Translations under genes and position numbers: made by a program
In this document: piece by piece, positions 1 to 5,143 of the stretch
Layout of the letters: the number at the start of each line of letters is the position of its first letter
How positions within the stretch are numbered: the first letter of the stretch is position 1
Notes under the pieces: model-generated
Seen by the model: the letters and a program-made list of their open reading frames with translations, nothing else
What the model was told of the DNA's origin: nothing
Database searches by the model: none
Assembly (NCBI GenBank): GCA_017435245.1
Contig: JAFSFK010000007.1
Location: 1 to 5,143, forward strand
Direction: 5' to 3'
Length of the DNA: 5,143 nt
DNA from: Oscillospiraceae bacterium
GTDB taxonomy: Bacteria > Bacillota > Clostridia > Oscillospirales > Oscillospiraceae

Positions 1-1
1 G

Positions 2-247
2 GCTGTGAACTACAACATCGAAGCAGCAGACTTCCTGACCTTCAACAGCTCCATGAAGATGGTCCAGATCAACACGCTGGTGGTTGCAGACTGCCGTACG
101 ATGGTTTCTGTTGAACTGTTTGATGCAGATGGCAATTCCCTGGGCGTCAGCAAGAACAGCGTTGAGAGCTACACCGCCCGTTCCGGTCAGGAACTGTTCA
201 AGGCGATCCTGGCCTTCGGCGACAGCGCATACGCTAAGTTCCACTAA
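2..247 (+). CDS. C-terminal end of a probable extracellular/surface protein (5' partial)
   Basis: The reading frame is open to the left edge (the codon before the first possible GTG is GCT), so these 82 codons are most likely the tail of a longer protein and not an 80-residue gene starting at the GTG; no ribosome binding site can be seen because the upstream DNA is absent. The tail contains a stretch of alternating hydrophobic residues, then FDADGNSLG, then SVESYTARSGQ, and it ends ELFKAILAFGDSAYAKFH. That ending resembles, from memory, a C-terminal module found on secreted proteins of Ruminococcaceae and Lachnospiraceae, which close with an 'SVxSYxxR...LxxAxLxFGxSAxxYF'-like pattern. The function of the whole protein cannot be judged from this fragment. 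A strong hairpin follows the TAA by 7 bases. I am confident that it is coding and much less so about the surface location. Confidence 0.7.
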   Translation, partial: AVNYNIEAADFLTFNSSMKMVQINTLVVADCRTMVSVELFDADGNSLGVSKNSVESYTARSGQELFKAILAFGDSAYAKFH

Positions 248-254
248 ATAATAA

Positions 255-284
255 CTCCCCCGGCAACAATTGTTGCCGGGGGAG
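255..284. terminator. Bidirectional Rho-independent terminator between convergent genes
   Basis: This is a perfect palindrome with arms CTCCCCCGGCAACAA and TTGTTGCCGGGGGAG. As RNA it gives a 13-bp GC-rich stem with an AAUU loop. It sits 7 bases after the stop of the plus-strand fragment and 21 bases past the stop of the minus-strand gene at 306. On the plus strand it is followed by GAAAATATTGTTTTGTT, on the minus strand by TTATTATTTAGTGG. Both tails are T-rich but interrupted, so the stem carries most of the strength. The position between two converging genes fits a shared terminator. Confidence 0.88.
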
Positions 285-305
285 AAAATATTGTTTTGTT
301 GGCAT

Positions 306-1721
306 TTAGTCGCCACGTGCGGCAGTATCCAGAACGGTGGAGGCGTCGAAGAGACCTGTAAACCATTCGGCGTTGTTGTACAGGTTTGTGCCGTTTACAA
401 GGACACGGCCCTGACGGATGTAGTCATCCACGATGATGGTCCAGGGTTGACCGTCGGTACAGAAACCCAGGTAGTAGTAGAAGCCTGCATTCTGGAGGGT
501 GTTGTGCTTGTCACCCATATAAATAAGGCCGTCAGACAGGTCGGAATTCTGGGCAAATACCATTGTTTTTGCCTCGCCGATAATGGGGAGGACCTCGTTG
601 GTCCACAGACCGATATCCGCCTGGATCTCTTCCAGCGTCATCATGCCGTATGCGGTGTTTTCGTATGTGTAGCAAGCCAACTCGTAACCGTTGGCACGCA
701 GTACATCCGCCACCTCGGTGGCCTGCATAGTCTGGTCGTAAACATACTCACTACCCATTGTTTCCTCTGCTTCGGCAGTAGTTCTGTAGCCGAAGACACC
801 CTCGTGACCGGAAACAGCAATGACTGCCTTTGCTCCCTTGTAGGAGAAATCGGGATGTTCCTCAACAAAGGCATCCAGAATGGGGATCATATCATATGCG
901 CCGTACAGTGTCTGACCGGAGGCATCCACATACTCGCACTGGATATAACCGGTGCTGTCGGTAACCAGCTTGCTGGCAAAGCCGCTGCCGCCTGCATCTG
1001 CCAGTCCGTCGCCGTCACTGTCGATGAGGTAGGTGTCGTAATTGACGTTGGTCTGGGTAAGAATCACGGGTTTTTTGTCAGCGGGCAGGTAAATGGGCTT
1101 GGCAGTATAGACTGCGCTGCCGTCATCATTGAACTGGCTGGTAACGAAATCTTCGGGGCGAACCAGGATATAGCCGTTGGCATACAGCTGATCCAGAATA
1201 TTGGAAAACTCAGTCAAGGTCAGATAGTTCTTACGGAAGGCACTGCCGTATTCTTCGTTGGCAAAGGCTCTTGTCGGATCTGCCATCAGCATATTGAAGG
1301 AAAGGTTCACGATGCTGTTGGGATCCTCCCAGGGAACCATCAGGTCCAGGGCGGACTGATATTCAGTCAGCATACCGGATAGGGTGGGGTAGTCCGCAAG
1401 AGAACCGGAGAAGCTGTTGATCAGAGAAATGGCACCTTCATAATCGTAGTGGCGCACGAGCATTTCGGCACGGGTCTGAATGTCGCTGGCTTCCATATTC
1501 AGCCGTGCTTCTTCTTCAGCAGCAGCCTGGGCAATCTCGTTTGCCAGCTGCTTACGCTGTACGGCACGGGTGATGGATCCAATCACGATCACCAGGATCA
1601 CGATGACAGTCAAAGCCAAAATGATCAGCGGCAGGTATTTTTCCTTGAATATCTGCTCCTTTGTGGGCTTTCTGCGGCGAGGATTTACAGGCCGGCTGGA
1701 TTCGTTGCGGTATTCTTCCAT
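306..1721 (-). CDS. Membrane-anchored polysaccharide-deacetylase-like (NodB-fold) protein, probably catalytically inactive
   Basis: The gene encodes 471 residues. Residues 1-29 are polar and basic (RPVNPRRRKP), 30-50 form one membrane helix, about 51-80 are Ala/Glu-rich and probably helical or coiled-coil, and about 80-125 look like a helical repeat. The remainder (about 135-465) should lie outside the cell. I recognise the outer part by landmarks shared with clostridial membrane-anchored polysaccharide deacetylases: ADPTRAF (147-153), LTLTEFSNILDQLYANGY (167-184), LPADKKPVILT (212-222), FVEEHPDFSYKGAK (285-298), VFGYRTT (309-315) and DDYIRQGR (432-439). The catalytic DD motif expected after 'KKPVILT' reads QTNVNY, and the usual S-H-x-x-x-H segment reads ACYTYENTAYG with no histidine. 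I therefore infer a pseudoenzyme or a changed function. An acidic DSDGDGLAD loop lies at 234-242. The ATG is set by AAAGGGG 9 bases upstream (1731-1737). The gene is monocistronic between a promoter at 1754-1782 and the terminator at 255-284. Family assignment is fairly sure; inactivity is inferred. Confidence 0.8.
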   Translation of the reverse strand: MEEYRNESSRPVNPRRRKPTKEQIFKEKYLPLIILALTVIVILVIVIGSITRAVQRKQLANEIAQAAAEEEARLNMEASDIQTRAEMLVRHYDYEGAISLINSFSGSLADYPTLSGMLTEYQSALDLMVPWEDPNSIVNLSFNMLMADPTRAFANEEYGSAFRKNYLTLTEFSNILDQLYANGYILVRPEDFVTSQFNDDGSAVYTAKPIYLPADKKPVILTQTNVNYDTYLIDSDGDGLADAGGSGFASKLVTDSTGYIQCEYVDASGQTLYGAYDMIPILDAFVEEHPDFSYKGAKAVIAVSGHEGVFGYRTTAEAEETMGSEYVYDQTMQATEVADVLRANGYELACYTYENTAYGMMTLEEIQADIGLWTNEVLPIIGEAKTMVFAQNSDLSDGLIYMGDKHNTLQNAGFYYYLGFCTDGQPWTIIVDDYIRQGRVLVNGTNLYNNAEWFTGLFDASTVLDTAARGD

Positions 1722-1753
1722 TGCAAACGACCCCTTTCAACATAGTTACAATC

Positions 1754-1782
1754 ATTATATCGGTATTCGACAAAAAAAGCAA
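1754..1782 (-). promoter_or_regulatory. Sigma-A-type promoter for the deacetylase-like gene
   Basis: Reading the minus strand, TTGCTT (1782-1777) is followed after 17 bases by a perfect TATAAT (1759-1754). Transcription would start near 1747, giving a leader of about 25 bases that includes the AAAGGGG ribosome binding site. The -10 is ideal and the -35 matches the consensus at only three of six positions. No experimental support is available. Confidence 0.6.
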
Positions 1783-1819
1783 GACAAATCCAAGGATTCC
1801 TGACAGTAAAAACTGCGGG

Positions 1820-1839
1820 AAGCAGGATTCATTCTGCTT
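1820..1839. repeat. Short inverted repeat overlapping the -35 region upstream of the LOR-luxS-mtnN operon
   Basis: AAGCAGGA and TTCTGCTT flank the four bases TTCA. The arms are complementary at seven of eight positions, the exception being a G/T pair. The right arm overlaps the proposed -35 hexamer at 1838-1843. No T-run follows on either strand, so it is not a terminator. It could be an operator or chance. Confidence 0.3.
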
Positions 1840-1866
1840 GCAAACTTGAGATATTTGCGGTATCAT
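1838..1866 (+). promoter_or_regulatory. Candidate promoter of the LOR-luxS-mtnN operon
   Basis: TTGCAA (1838-1843, four of six consensus bases) is spaced by 17 bases from TATCAT (1861-1866, five of six). The predicted start near 1873 falls inside the ribosome binding site AAAGGAG (1871-1877) and would leave a leader of only about 13 bases, which is a reason for caution. It is the best plus-strand match I found in the 1722-1885 intergenic region. Confidence 0.4.
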
Positions 1867-1885
1867 AAAAAAAGGAGTGATCGCT

Positions 1886-2356
1886 ATGCAGCTTCGCATC
1901 AAACAGCGTGTTTTTTCCTGGACGGATTCCTATGATGTTTATGACGAGACCGGCAGAGCAAAGTATTTTGTAAAAGCGGAGTTTTTGGCCCTGGGTCACC
2001 AGACCCATGTCTATGAAAAAGATACGGGCAGGGAAGTGGGATCCATCCATCAGCGCTTGCTGACCTTTCTGCCGAAATTTGATATTGTTATTGCCGGTCG
2101 TGAAGTAGGCTGCGTATCCAAGCAGCTGAGCCTGTTTATGCCCCGGTACGACGTGGATTTTCAGGGTTGGGAAGCATCCGGTGATTTCCTGGGATGGAAT
2201 TATACCGTCAGCTGCGGCGAATACAACGTACTGAGCATCTATAAGGAGCTGCTTGCCTGGGGAGATACGTACGTATTGGACTATGATGATCCTGCCCACG
2301 AGATTCCCGGATTGCTGCTGGTGATCGCCATTGATGCGGCAAATTGTGACAACTAA
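1886..2356 (+). CDS. LURP-one-related (LOR/YxjI) family protein
   Basis: The product is 156 residues. The N-terminus MQLRIKQRVFSWTDSYDVYD, then KYFVKAEFLALGHQTHVYE, the near-repeat strands SIHQRLLTFLPKFDIVIAG, and later FQGWEASGDFLGWNYTV and KELLAWGDTYVLDYDDP, with a hydrophobic LLLVIAIDA end, are the pattern of the YxjI/LOR family (Pfam LOR), which has a Tubby-like beta-barrel around a central helix. The length is typical. There is no signal peptide and no membrane segment before the C-terminal helix. The biochemical role of bacterial members is not established. ATG 1886 is chosen because AAAGGAG (1871-1877) lies 8 bases before it; the in-frame GTG at 1877 overlaps that site. It is first in a tight operon, with its stop overlapping the luxS ribosome binding site and 11 bases between the genes. 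Family confidence is high; its link to AI-2 synthesis is inferred only from position. Confidence 0.9.
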   Translation: MQLRIKQRVFSWTDSYDVYDETGRAKYFVKAEFLALGHQTHVYEKDTGREVGSIHQRLLTFLPKFDIVIAGREVGCVSKQLSLFMPRYDVDFQGWEASGDFLGWNYTVSCGEYNVLSIYKELLAWGDTYVLDYDDPAHEIPGLLLVIAIDAANCDN

Positions 2357-2367
2357 AGGAGAGAATT

Positions 2368-2844
2368 ATGGAGAAGATCACAAGCTTTACCATTGACCAT
2401 ATCCGGCTGCAGCCGGGACTGTATGTATCCCGCAAGGATCAGGTAGGGGAGCAAACCATTACTACCTTTGATTTGCGAGTGACGAGTCCCAATGAAGAAC
2501 CGGTAATGAACACCGCTGAGATGCACACAATTGAGCATCTGGCAGCGACCTACCTTCGCAATGAGCCTGCCTGGCAGGACAGGGTTCTGTATTTTGGCCC
2601 TATGGGCTGTCGGACAGGTTTTTACCTGCTGCTGGCAGGAGATCTGAGCTCCCGGGATGTGCTTGGACTTGTGACGGACTGCTTCCGGTTCGTCCGTGAT
2701 TTTGAGGGCGAAGTACCCGGTGCCAGCGCAAGAGACTGCGGAAACTATCTGGATATGAATCTTCCTATGGCAAAATATTGGGGCAAGCGCTATACGGACT
2801 TGCTTGAGAATATCAGCGATGACCGTCTGGTCTATCCGGAATAA
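2368..2844 (+). CDS. luxS: S-ribosylhomocysteine lyase (AI-2 synthase)
   Basis: LuxS cleaves S-ribosylhomocysteine to homocysteine and 4,5-dihydroxy-2,3-pentanedione, which cyclises to autoinducer-2; it is a cytosolic metal-dependent homodimer. The 158-residue product has the usual LuxS length and an intact active site: HTIEH at 53-57 (metal ligands His53 and His57, catalytic Glu56), Cys81 in GPMGCRTGFYLL (the catalytic cysteine), His11 in the TIDHIRLQPG start, and Cys124 in GASARDCGNYLDMNL as third metal ligand. ATG 2368 follows AAGGAG with 6 bases between, and that site overlaps the stop of the preceding LOR gene. The nucleosidase making its substrate starts 10 bases after its stop, so substrate and product steps are co-transcribed. 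Family knowledge gives the reaction; all key residues can be seen in the translation. Confidence 0.98.
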   Translation: MEKITSFTIDHIRLQPGLYVSRKDQVGEQTITTFDLRVTSPNEEPVMNTAEMHTIEHLAATYLRNEPAWQDRVLYFGPMGCRTGFYLLLAGDLSSRDVLGLVTDCFRFVRDFEGEVPGASARDCGNYLDMNLPMAKYWGKRYTDLLENISDDRLVYPE

Positions 2845-2854
2845 GGAGAGAATT

Positions 2855-3565
2855 ATGAAGAAGCTTGGAATTATCGGTGCTATGACCGTGGAAGTGGAAA
2901 CCCTGAAAGGACAGCTTCAGGATATCAAGATCAGCGAAAAAGCAGGGATGATCTTTTATGACGGTATGCTGGATGGATTGAATGTTGTGGTGGTACAGTG
3001 TGGAATCGGTAAGGTCAATGCCGGATTGTGTGTGCAGATTCTGTGCGACTGCTTTGGTGTGACCCATATCGTCAATACGGGGGTTGCAGGTTCTTTGTGT
3101 GCCCAGCTGGACATCGGCGATTTTGTTATCAGCCGGGATGCGATGTACCACGACTTTACCTGCAATGCCTTAAATCCTGATTACCTTGTAGGACAGGTGC
3201 CGGGTCTGGCGGTGCGGTTTTTCCCGGCGGACGAGCAGTTGGTGAAGCTTGCCTATGATGCGGCGCAGCAGGTACACGCAGGTCACGCCAGAATCGGAAG
3301 AATAGCCAGCGGAGATCAATTTGTGGCATCCAAAGCACAGAAAGAACAGATCATTGCGGATACAGAAGCGCTGTGCACCGAGATGGAAGGGGCTGCTATT
3401 GCCCATGCTGCTTGGCGAAACGGGATCCCCTTTGTGGTCATCCGTGCCATTTCCGATAAAGCAGATGACTCTGCTGAGATGGACTACCCCACTTTTGAGG
3501 CCATCGCCGCAAAACGCTGTGCCGATGTGACACAGACCCTTGCCCAGAAATTAATGGAAATTTAA
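2855..3565 (+). CDS. mtnN: 5'-methylthioadenosine/S-adenosylhomocysteine nucleosidase
   Basis: MtnN (Pfs) hydrolyses S-adenosylhomocysteine and 5'-methylthioadenosine to adenine plus the ribosyl thio-compound. The SAH product, S-ribosylhomocysteine, feeds LuxS encoded just upstream. The 236-residue product matches the family in length and motifs: KLGIIGAMTVEVETL (Glu13, equal to E. coli Glu12), CGIGKVNAG, NTGVAGSL, SGDQFV (153-157 region), TEMEGAAIAHAA (Met177/Glu178 at the ribose site) and RAISDKAD with Asp201, the general acid. ATG 2855 is chosen over the in-frame TTG at 2804, which lies inside luxS, because AAGGAG (2843-2848) is 6 bases before it. The site overlaps the luxS TAA. Eight cysteines are present, somewhat many for this family. 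It is last in the operon; the hairpin downstream has no T-run on this strand. Confidence 0.97.
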   Translation: MKKLGIIGAMTVEVETLKGQLQDIKISEKAGMIFYDGMLDGLNVVVVQCGIGKVNAGLCVQILCDCFGVTHIVNTGVAGSLCAQLDIGDFVISRDAMYHDFTCNALNPDYLVGQVPGLAVRFFPADEQLVKLAYDAAQQVHAGHARIGRIASGDQFVASKAQKEQIIADTEALCTEMEGAAIAHAAWRNGIPFVVIRAISDKADDSAEMDYPTFEAIAAKRCADVTQTLAQKLMEI

Positions 3566-3571
3566 AAGAAA

Positions 3572-3597
3572 AGAGCCACCTCACAAGAGGTGGCTCT
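3572..3597 (-). terminator. Rho-independent terminator of the 78-residue gene (minus strand)
   Basis: AGAGCCACCTC and GAGGTGGCTCT form a perfect 11-bp stem around a four-base loop. Reading the minus strand, the hairpin is followed by TTCTTTTAAATTTCC, a fair U-tract, and it lies 19 bases past the stop of the small gene. On the plus strand the hairpin begins 6 bases after the mtnN stop but is followed by AAGTGTTGCGC, so it would terminate mtnN poorly or not at all by the intrinsic mechanism. Confidence 0.85.
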
Positions 3598-3616
3598 AAG
3601 TGTTGCGCAGATCAGA

Positions 3617-3853
3617 TTACTTGCTCAGATCGAACAGCATATTCATCAGGAGAACTTCGTCCTCACGGGTCTGAGCGAACAGCTCCAGATCGTCGCCGGA
3701 CTCCTCGATCAGACGGCCGACAGCGATGTACTGGGACAGAGAGGACTTCAGGTTGAAAACGTCACCCTCCTGGCTCTTCAGGTAAACATCGTTCTGGCAG
3801 GCGTTGACAGCGGCCAGGAATTTCTGGACATCGGTAATGTTGTTGAGCTTCAT
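3617..3853 (-). CDS. Small acidic protein of unknown function (78 aa)
   Basis: I do not recognise a characterised family. The product has 78 residues with 13 acidic and 7 basic residues, no signal peptide and no membrane segment, so it is probably cytosolic. It starts MKLNNITDVQKFLAAVNACQ (amphipathic helix), continues with a short beta-like part DVYLKSQEGDVFNLKS, and ends with two helix-like parts (SLSQYIAVGRLIEE and DDLELFAQTREDEVLLMNML). I have an impression of similar short proteins in other Clostridia, but no function to attach. Evidence that it is real: AAGGAG (3863-3868) lies 9 bases upstream of the ATG, a TATAAT lies further upstream at 3944-3949, and a clean terminator follows the stop. 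It is monocistronic and converges on mtnN. Confidence 0.82.
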   Translation of the reverse strand: MKLNNITDVQKFLAAVNACQNDVYLKSQEGDVFNLKSSLSQYIAVGRLIEESGDDLELFAQTREDEVLLMNMLFDLSK

Positions 3854-3943
3854 AACACATTGCTCCTTTTTTATTTTTTAGTGCCTTTAGCTTATCACAA
3901 ATTTTGGAAAAAGGCAAGTGTTGGACGAAGCAAAGTTTACAAA

Positions 3944-3949
3944 ATTATA
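3944..3949 (-). promoter_or_regulatory. Possible -10 element of the 78-residue gene
   Basis: A perfect TATAAT, preceded directly by TG, lies about 90 bases upstream of the small gene on the minus strand. No good -35 hexamer is found 16-18 bases upstream (best TGTATA), so the call rests on the -10 alone. It would imply a leader of about 84 bases. Confidence 0.35.
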
Positions 3950-4037
3950 CAGCGAAAATTGTGCAATATACACATATAACAAATAGGGTGGTGAAATTTG
4001 CCAAATCCTGTTCGTGTTTTTGGATGAAAGTGCCATA

Positions 4038-4065
4038 TTGCAATTTGCCGGATATCCCTTAAAAT
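4038..4065 (+). promoter_or_regulatory. Candidate promoter of the D-aminoacyl deacylase-like gene
   Basis: TTGCAA (4038-4043) is separated by 16 bases from TAAAAT (4060-4065, five of six consensus bases). A start near 4072 would give a leader of about 25 bases containing TGGAGGT. A second possible -10, TATAGT at 4071-4076, lacks a well-spaced -35. Confidence 0.42.
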
Positions 4066-4096
4066 AATTTTATAGTCTGATTTGGAGGTTTTGCGT

Positions 4097-5143
4097 ATGT
4101 TTTATAAGGGAAAACCCGATATCATCATAAAAAACGGTACCATTGTTGACGGTACCGGAGCACCTGCTTATTTTGCGGATATTGCCATCGTTGGGGATAA
4201 GATCGATTATATCGGTGACCTTGAGGGTGTAACGGCTCCGCTGGTGATCGATGCCCACCATAAATATGTTACTCCCGGATTTATCGATCCCCACTCCCAC
4301 GTGGATTTTACTATGTGGGCCAATCCGGAGAACGGCAACTATATTCATCAGGGTATTACCACCGCTGTGGCCGGTAACTGCGGCTATTCGATGCGGCATT
4401 ATCTGGCGGGCATTCCCTTTGATCCTGCGGGGGACAGTGTAAAATGCGTCTATGATTATGCAGGCGCAGATCCTTCCCAAGTGCCGAAGGGGGCAATGGC
4501 AGCGGTGCTGGACAAGGTAGAGGCAATGGGATTTGCATCCAACACAGCCTGGCTGTGCGGCCATAACGATCTGCGTGTCCTGGCGAATGTACACAGCGTG
4601 GAAGCCACCGATGAGCAGTTTCGAATTATGGCAGATTTCCTGCGGGAGGCGATGGAGGCTGGATTCATTGGCTTCTCCACCGGCCTTGAGTTTGATCCCG
4701 GTGTGATGTGTAAGCCGGAAGAGGTGGAACGCCTTGCGATGGTGGCTGCAGAGTATGATGCCAACTACTCCACCCATATGCGTGACGAGGGTACGTATAT
4801 TCTGGAGGCGGTCAATGAGTTCCTTAATGTGATCCGCAAGACCGGTATGCGTGGAACCGTATCCCATTTGAATGTCAAATATGATAACGGCGTTCCCAAT
4901 GAATATCTGTTCAAGGGTATGCAGATGCTGAAGGATGCCAGAAATATTGAGCATCTGAATGTGTATGCGGATATGCTGCCCACCTGCTTTGCCACCGGTG
5001 GTGCACAGGCGATGCTGCCTGCCTGGCTGTATGCGGATGGGTGGGATAAGGCAAAGGAGATCCTTGCCGATCCTGCAGGACGGGAGAAGGTGAAAAATGA
5101 CCTGAATCGCTACTGGCGTTTCCTGGCTGCCGGCCAGTGGGAC
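4097..5143 (+). CDS. N-acyl-D-amino-acid deacylase-like amidohydrolase (3' partial)
   Basis: Enzymes of this family hydrolyse N-acyl-D-amino acids to the D-amino acid and a carboxylate; some relatives act on other cyclic or acylated amides. The frame has 349 codons and is open at the right edge; known members have about 480-530 residues. Visible landmarks are the N-terminal beta-sandwich part DIIIKNGTIVDGTG with DIAIVGDKIDYIG, then VTPGFIDPHSHVD with the metal-site His66 and His68, GITTAVAGNCGYS with Cys95 (the bridging cysteine of D-aminoacylases), LCGHNDLRV (153-161), GFIGFSTGLEF (189-199), STHMRDEG with His227, and GTVSHLNVK with His257. The Asp ligand expected further on would lie outside the window. 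The family's usual DQYPY segment reads NVYADMLPTC (288-297), suggesting a different substrate. ATG 4097 is supported by GGAGGT (4084-4089) 7 bases before it. Substrate is not certain. Confidence 0.93.
   Translation, partial: MFYKGKPDIIIKNGTIVDGTGAPAYFADIAIVGDKIDYIGDLEGVTAPLVIDAHHKYVTPGFIDPHSHVDFTMWANPENGNYIHQGITTAVAGNCGYSMRHYLAGIPFDPAGDSVKCVYDYAGADPSQVPKGAMAAVLDKVEAMGFASNTAWLCGHNDLRVLANVHSVEATDEQFRIMADFLREAMEAGFIGFSTGLEFDPGVMCKPEEVERLAMVAAEYDANYSTHMRDEGTYILEAVNEFLNVIRKTGMRGTVSHLNVKYDNGVPNEYLFKGMQMLKDARNIEHLNVYADMLPTCFATGGAQAMLPAWLYADGWDKAKEILADPAGREKVKNDLNRYWRFLAAGQWD

Larger units (their letters stand above)
3854..4096. other. Divergent intergenic region, AT-rich, with short repeats
   Basis: This 243-base region separates the 78-residue gene (-) from the deacylase gene (+). 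Apart from the proposed promoters, it holds an 8-base inverted repeat (TGCAATAT 3962-3969 and ATATTGCA 4035-4042) and an 8-base direct repeat AATTTGCC (3995-4002 and 4042-4049). I see no RNA gene, riboswitch or convincing small ORF in it. Confidence 0.5.

Noticed and set aside
270..1382. A 370-codon open frame on the plus strand
   Set aside because: It lies entirely opposite the deacetylase-like gene, starts within the terminator palindrome, and its translation has no recognisable fold; the minus-strand product has clear family landmarks.
1877..1885. GTG 1877 as start of the LOR protein
   Set aside because: The GTG overlaps the Shine-Dalgarno AAAGGAG; ATG 1886 has correct spacing and gives the family-typical N-terminus.
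1722..1885. A SAM/SAH riboswitch or T-box leader for the luxS operon
   Set aside because: The region is only 164 bases, shared by two divergent promoters, and shows neither the conserved helices nor a terminator/antiterminator pair.
1829..2299. A 156-codon open frame on the minus strand
   Set aside because: It is antisense to the LOR gene and has no family features.
2804..2854. TTG 2804 as start of the nucleosidase
   Set aside because: It would add 17 residues encoded within luxS; ATG 2855 has AAGGAG at good spacing and begins directly with the family's beta strand.
3991..4062. A possible 23-residue, cysteine-containing small ORF starting at GTG
   Set aside because: The only AGGG upstream is 2 bases away from the GTG, there is no promoter fit, and the frame covers the -35 and part of the -10 of the deacylase promoter.
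4070..4954. A 294-codon open frame on the minus strand
   Set aside because: It is the antisense of the amidohydrolase gene, whose plus-strand translation has all the expected metal-site motifs and a good ribosome binding site.

Overview
The window looks like ordinary chromosome from a Gram-positive, gut-type Clostridia bacterium, most likely of the Oscillospirales/Ruminococcaceae kind. The grounds are strong AAGGAG/GGAGG ribosome binding sites, near-consensus sigma-A promoters (TATAAT), a membrane-anchored polysaccharide-deacetylase-like protein of a type I remember from that group, and a partial surface-protein C-terminus of the same style. The taxonomic call is an inference from protein style, not from a search. 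I see no insertion sequence, phage gene, tRNA, rRNA or CRISPR array.

Layout. 1-247 (+) is the C-terminal end of a protein that begins outside the window. It meets a convergent gene at 306-1721 (-) across a perfect palindrome at 255-284 that can terminate both transcripts. The 306-1721 product is a 471-residue single-pass membrane protein with a NodB/polysaccharide-deacetylase-like outer domain in which the metal-binding motifs appear to be lost. From a 164-base divergent intergenic region, a tight three-gene operon runs rightward: a LURP-one-related (YxjI/LOR) protein (1886-2356), luxS (2368-2844) and 5'-methylthioadenosine/S-adenosylhomocysteine nucleosidase (2855-3565). The operon faces a small conserved-looking gene at 3617-3853 (-), with an 11-bp hairpin between them at 3572-3597 that is a good terminator only for the minus-strand gene. 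After a 243-base divergent intergenic region, an N-acyl-D-amino-acid deacylase-like amidohydrolase starts at 4097 (+) and runs off the right edge with 349 codons visible.

How the genes work together. The nucleosidase cleaves S-adenosylhomocysteine to adenine and S-ribosylhomocysteine. LuxS then splits S-ribosylhomocysteine into homocysteine and DPD, the precursor of autoinducer-2. The two genes therefore form a complete SAH-detoxification/AI-2 unit in one operon. The LOR protein translated first in that operon has no established place in the pathway. The remaining genes (surface protein end, deacetylase-like protein, D-aminoacyl deacylase) deal with the cell surface or with scavenging and are not obviously linked to the operon.

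No clear new system is present. The points most worth following are the apparent pseudoenzyme at 306-1721, the LOR gene coupled to luxS and mtnN, and the uncharacterised 78-residue protein.
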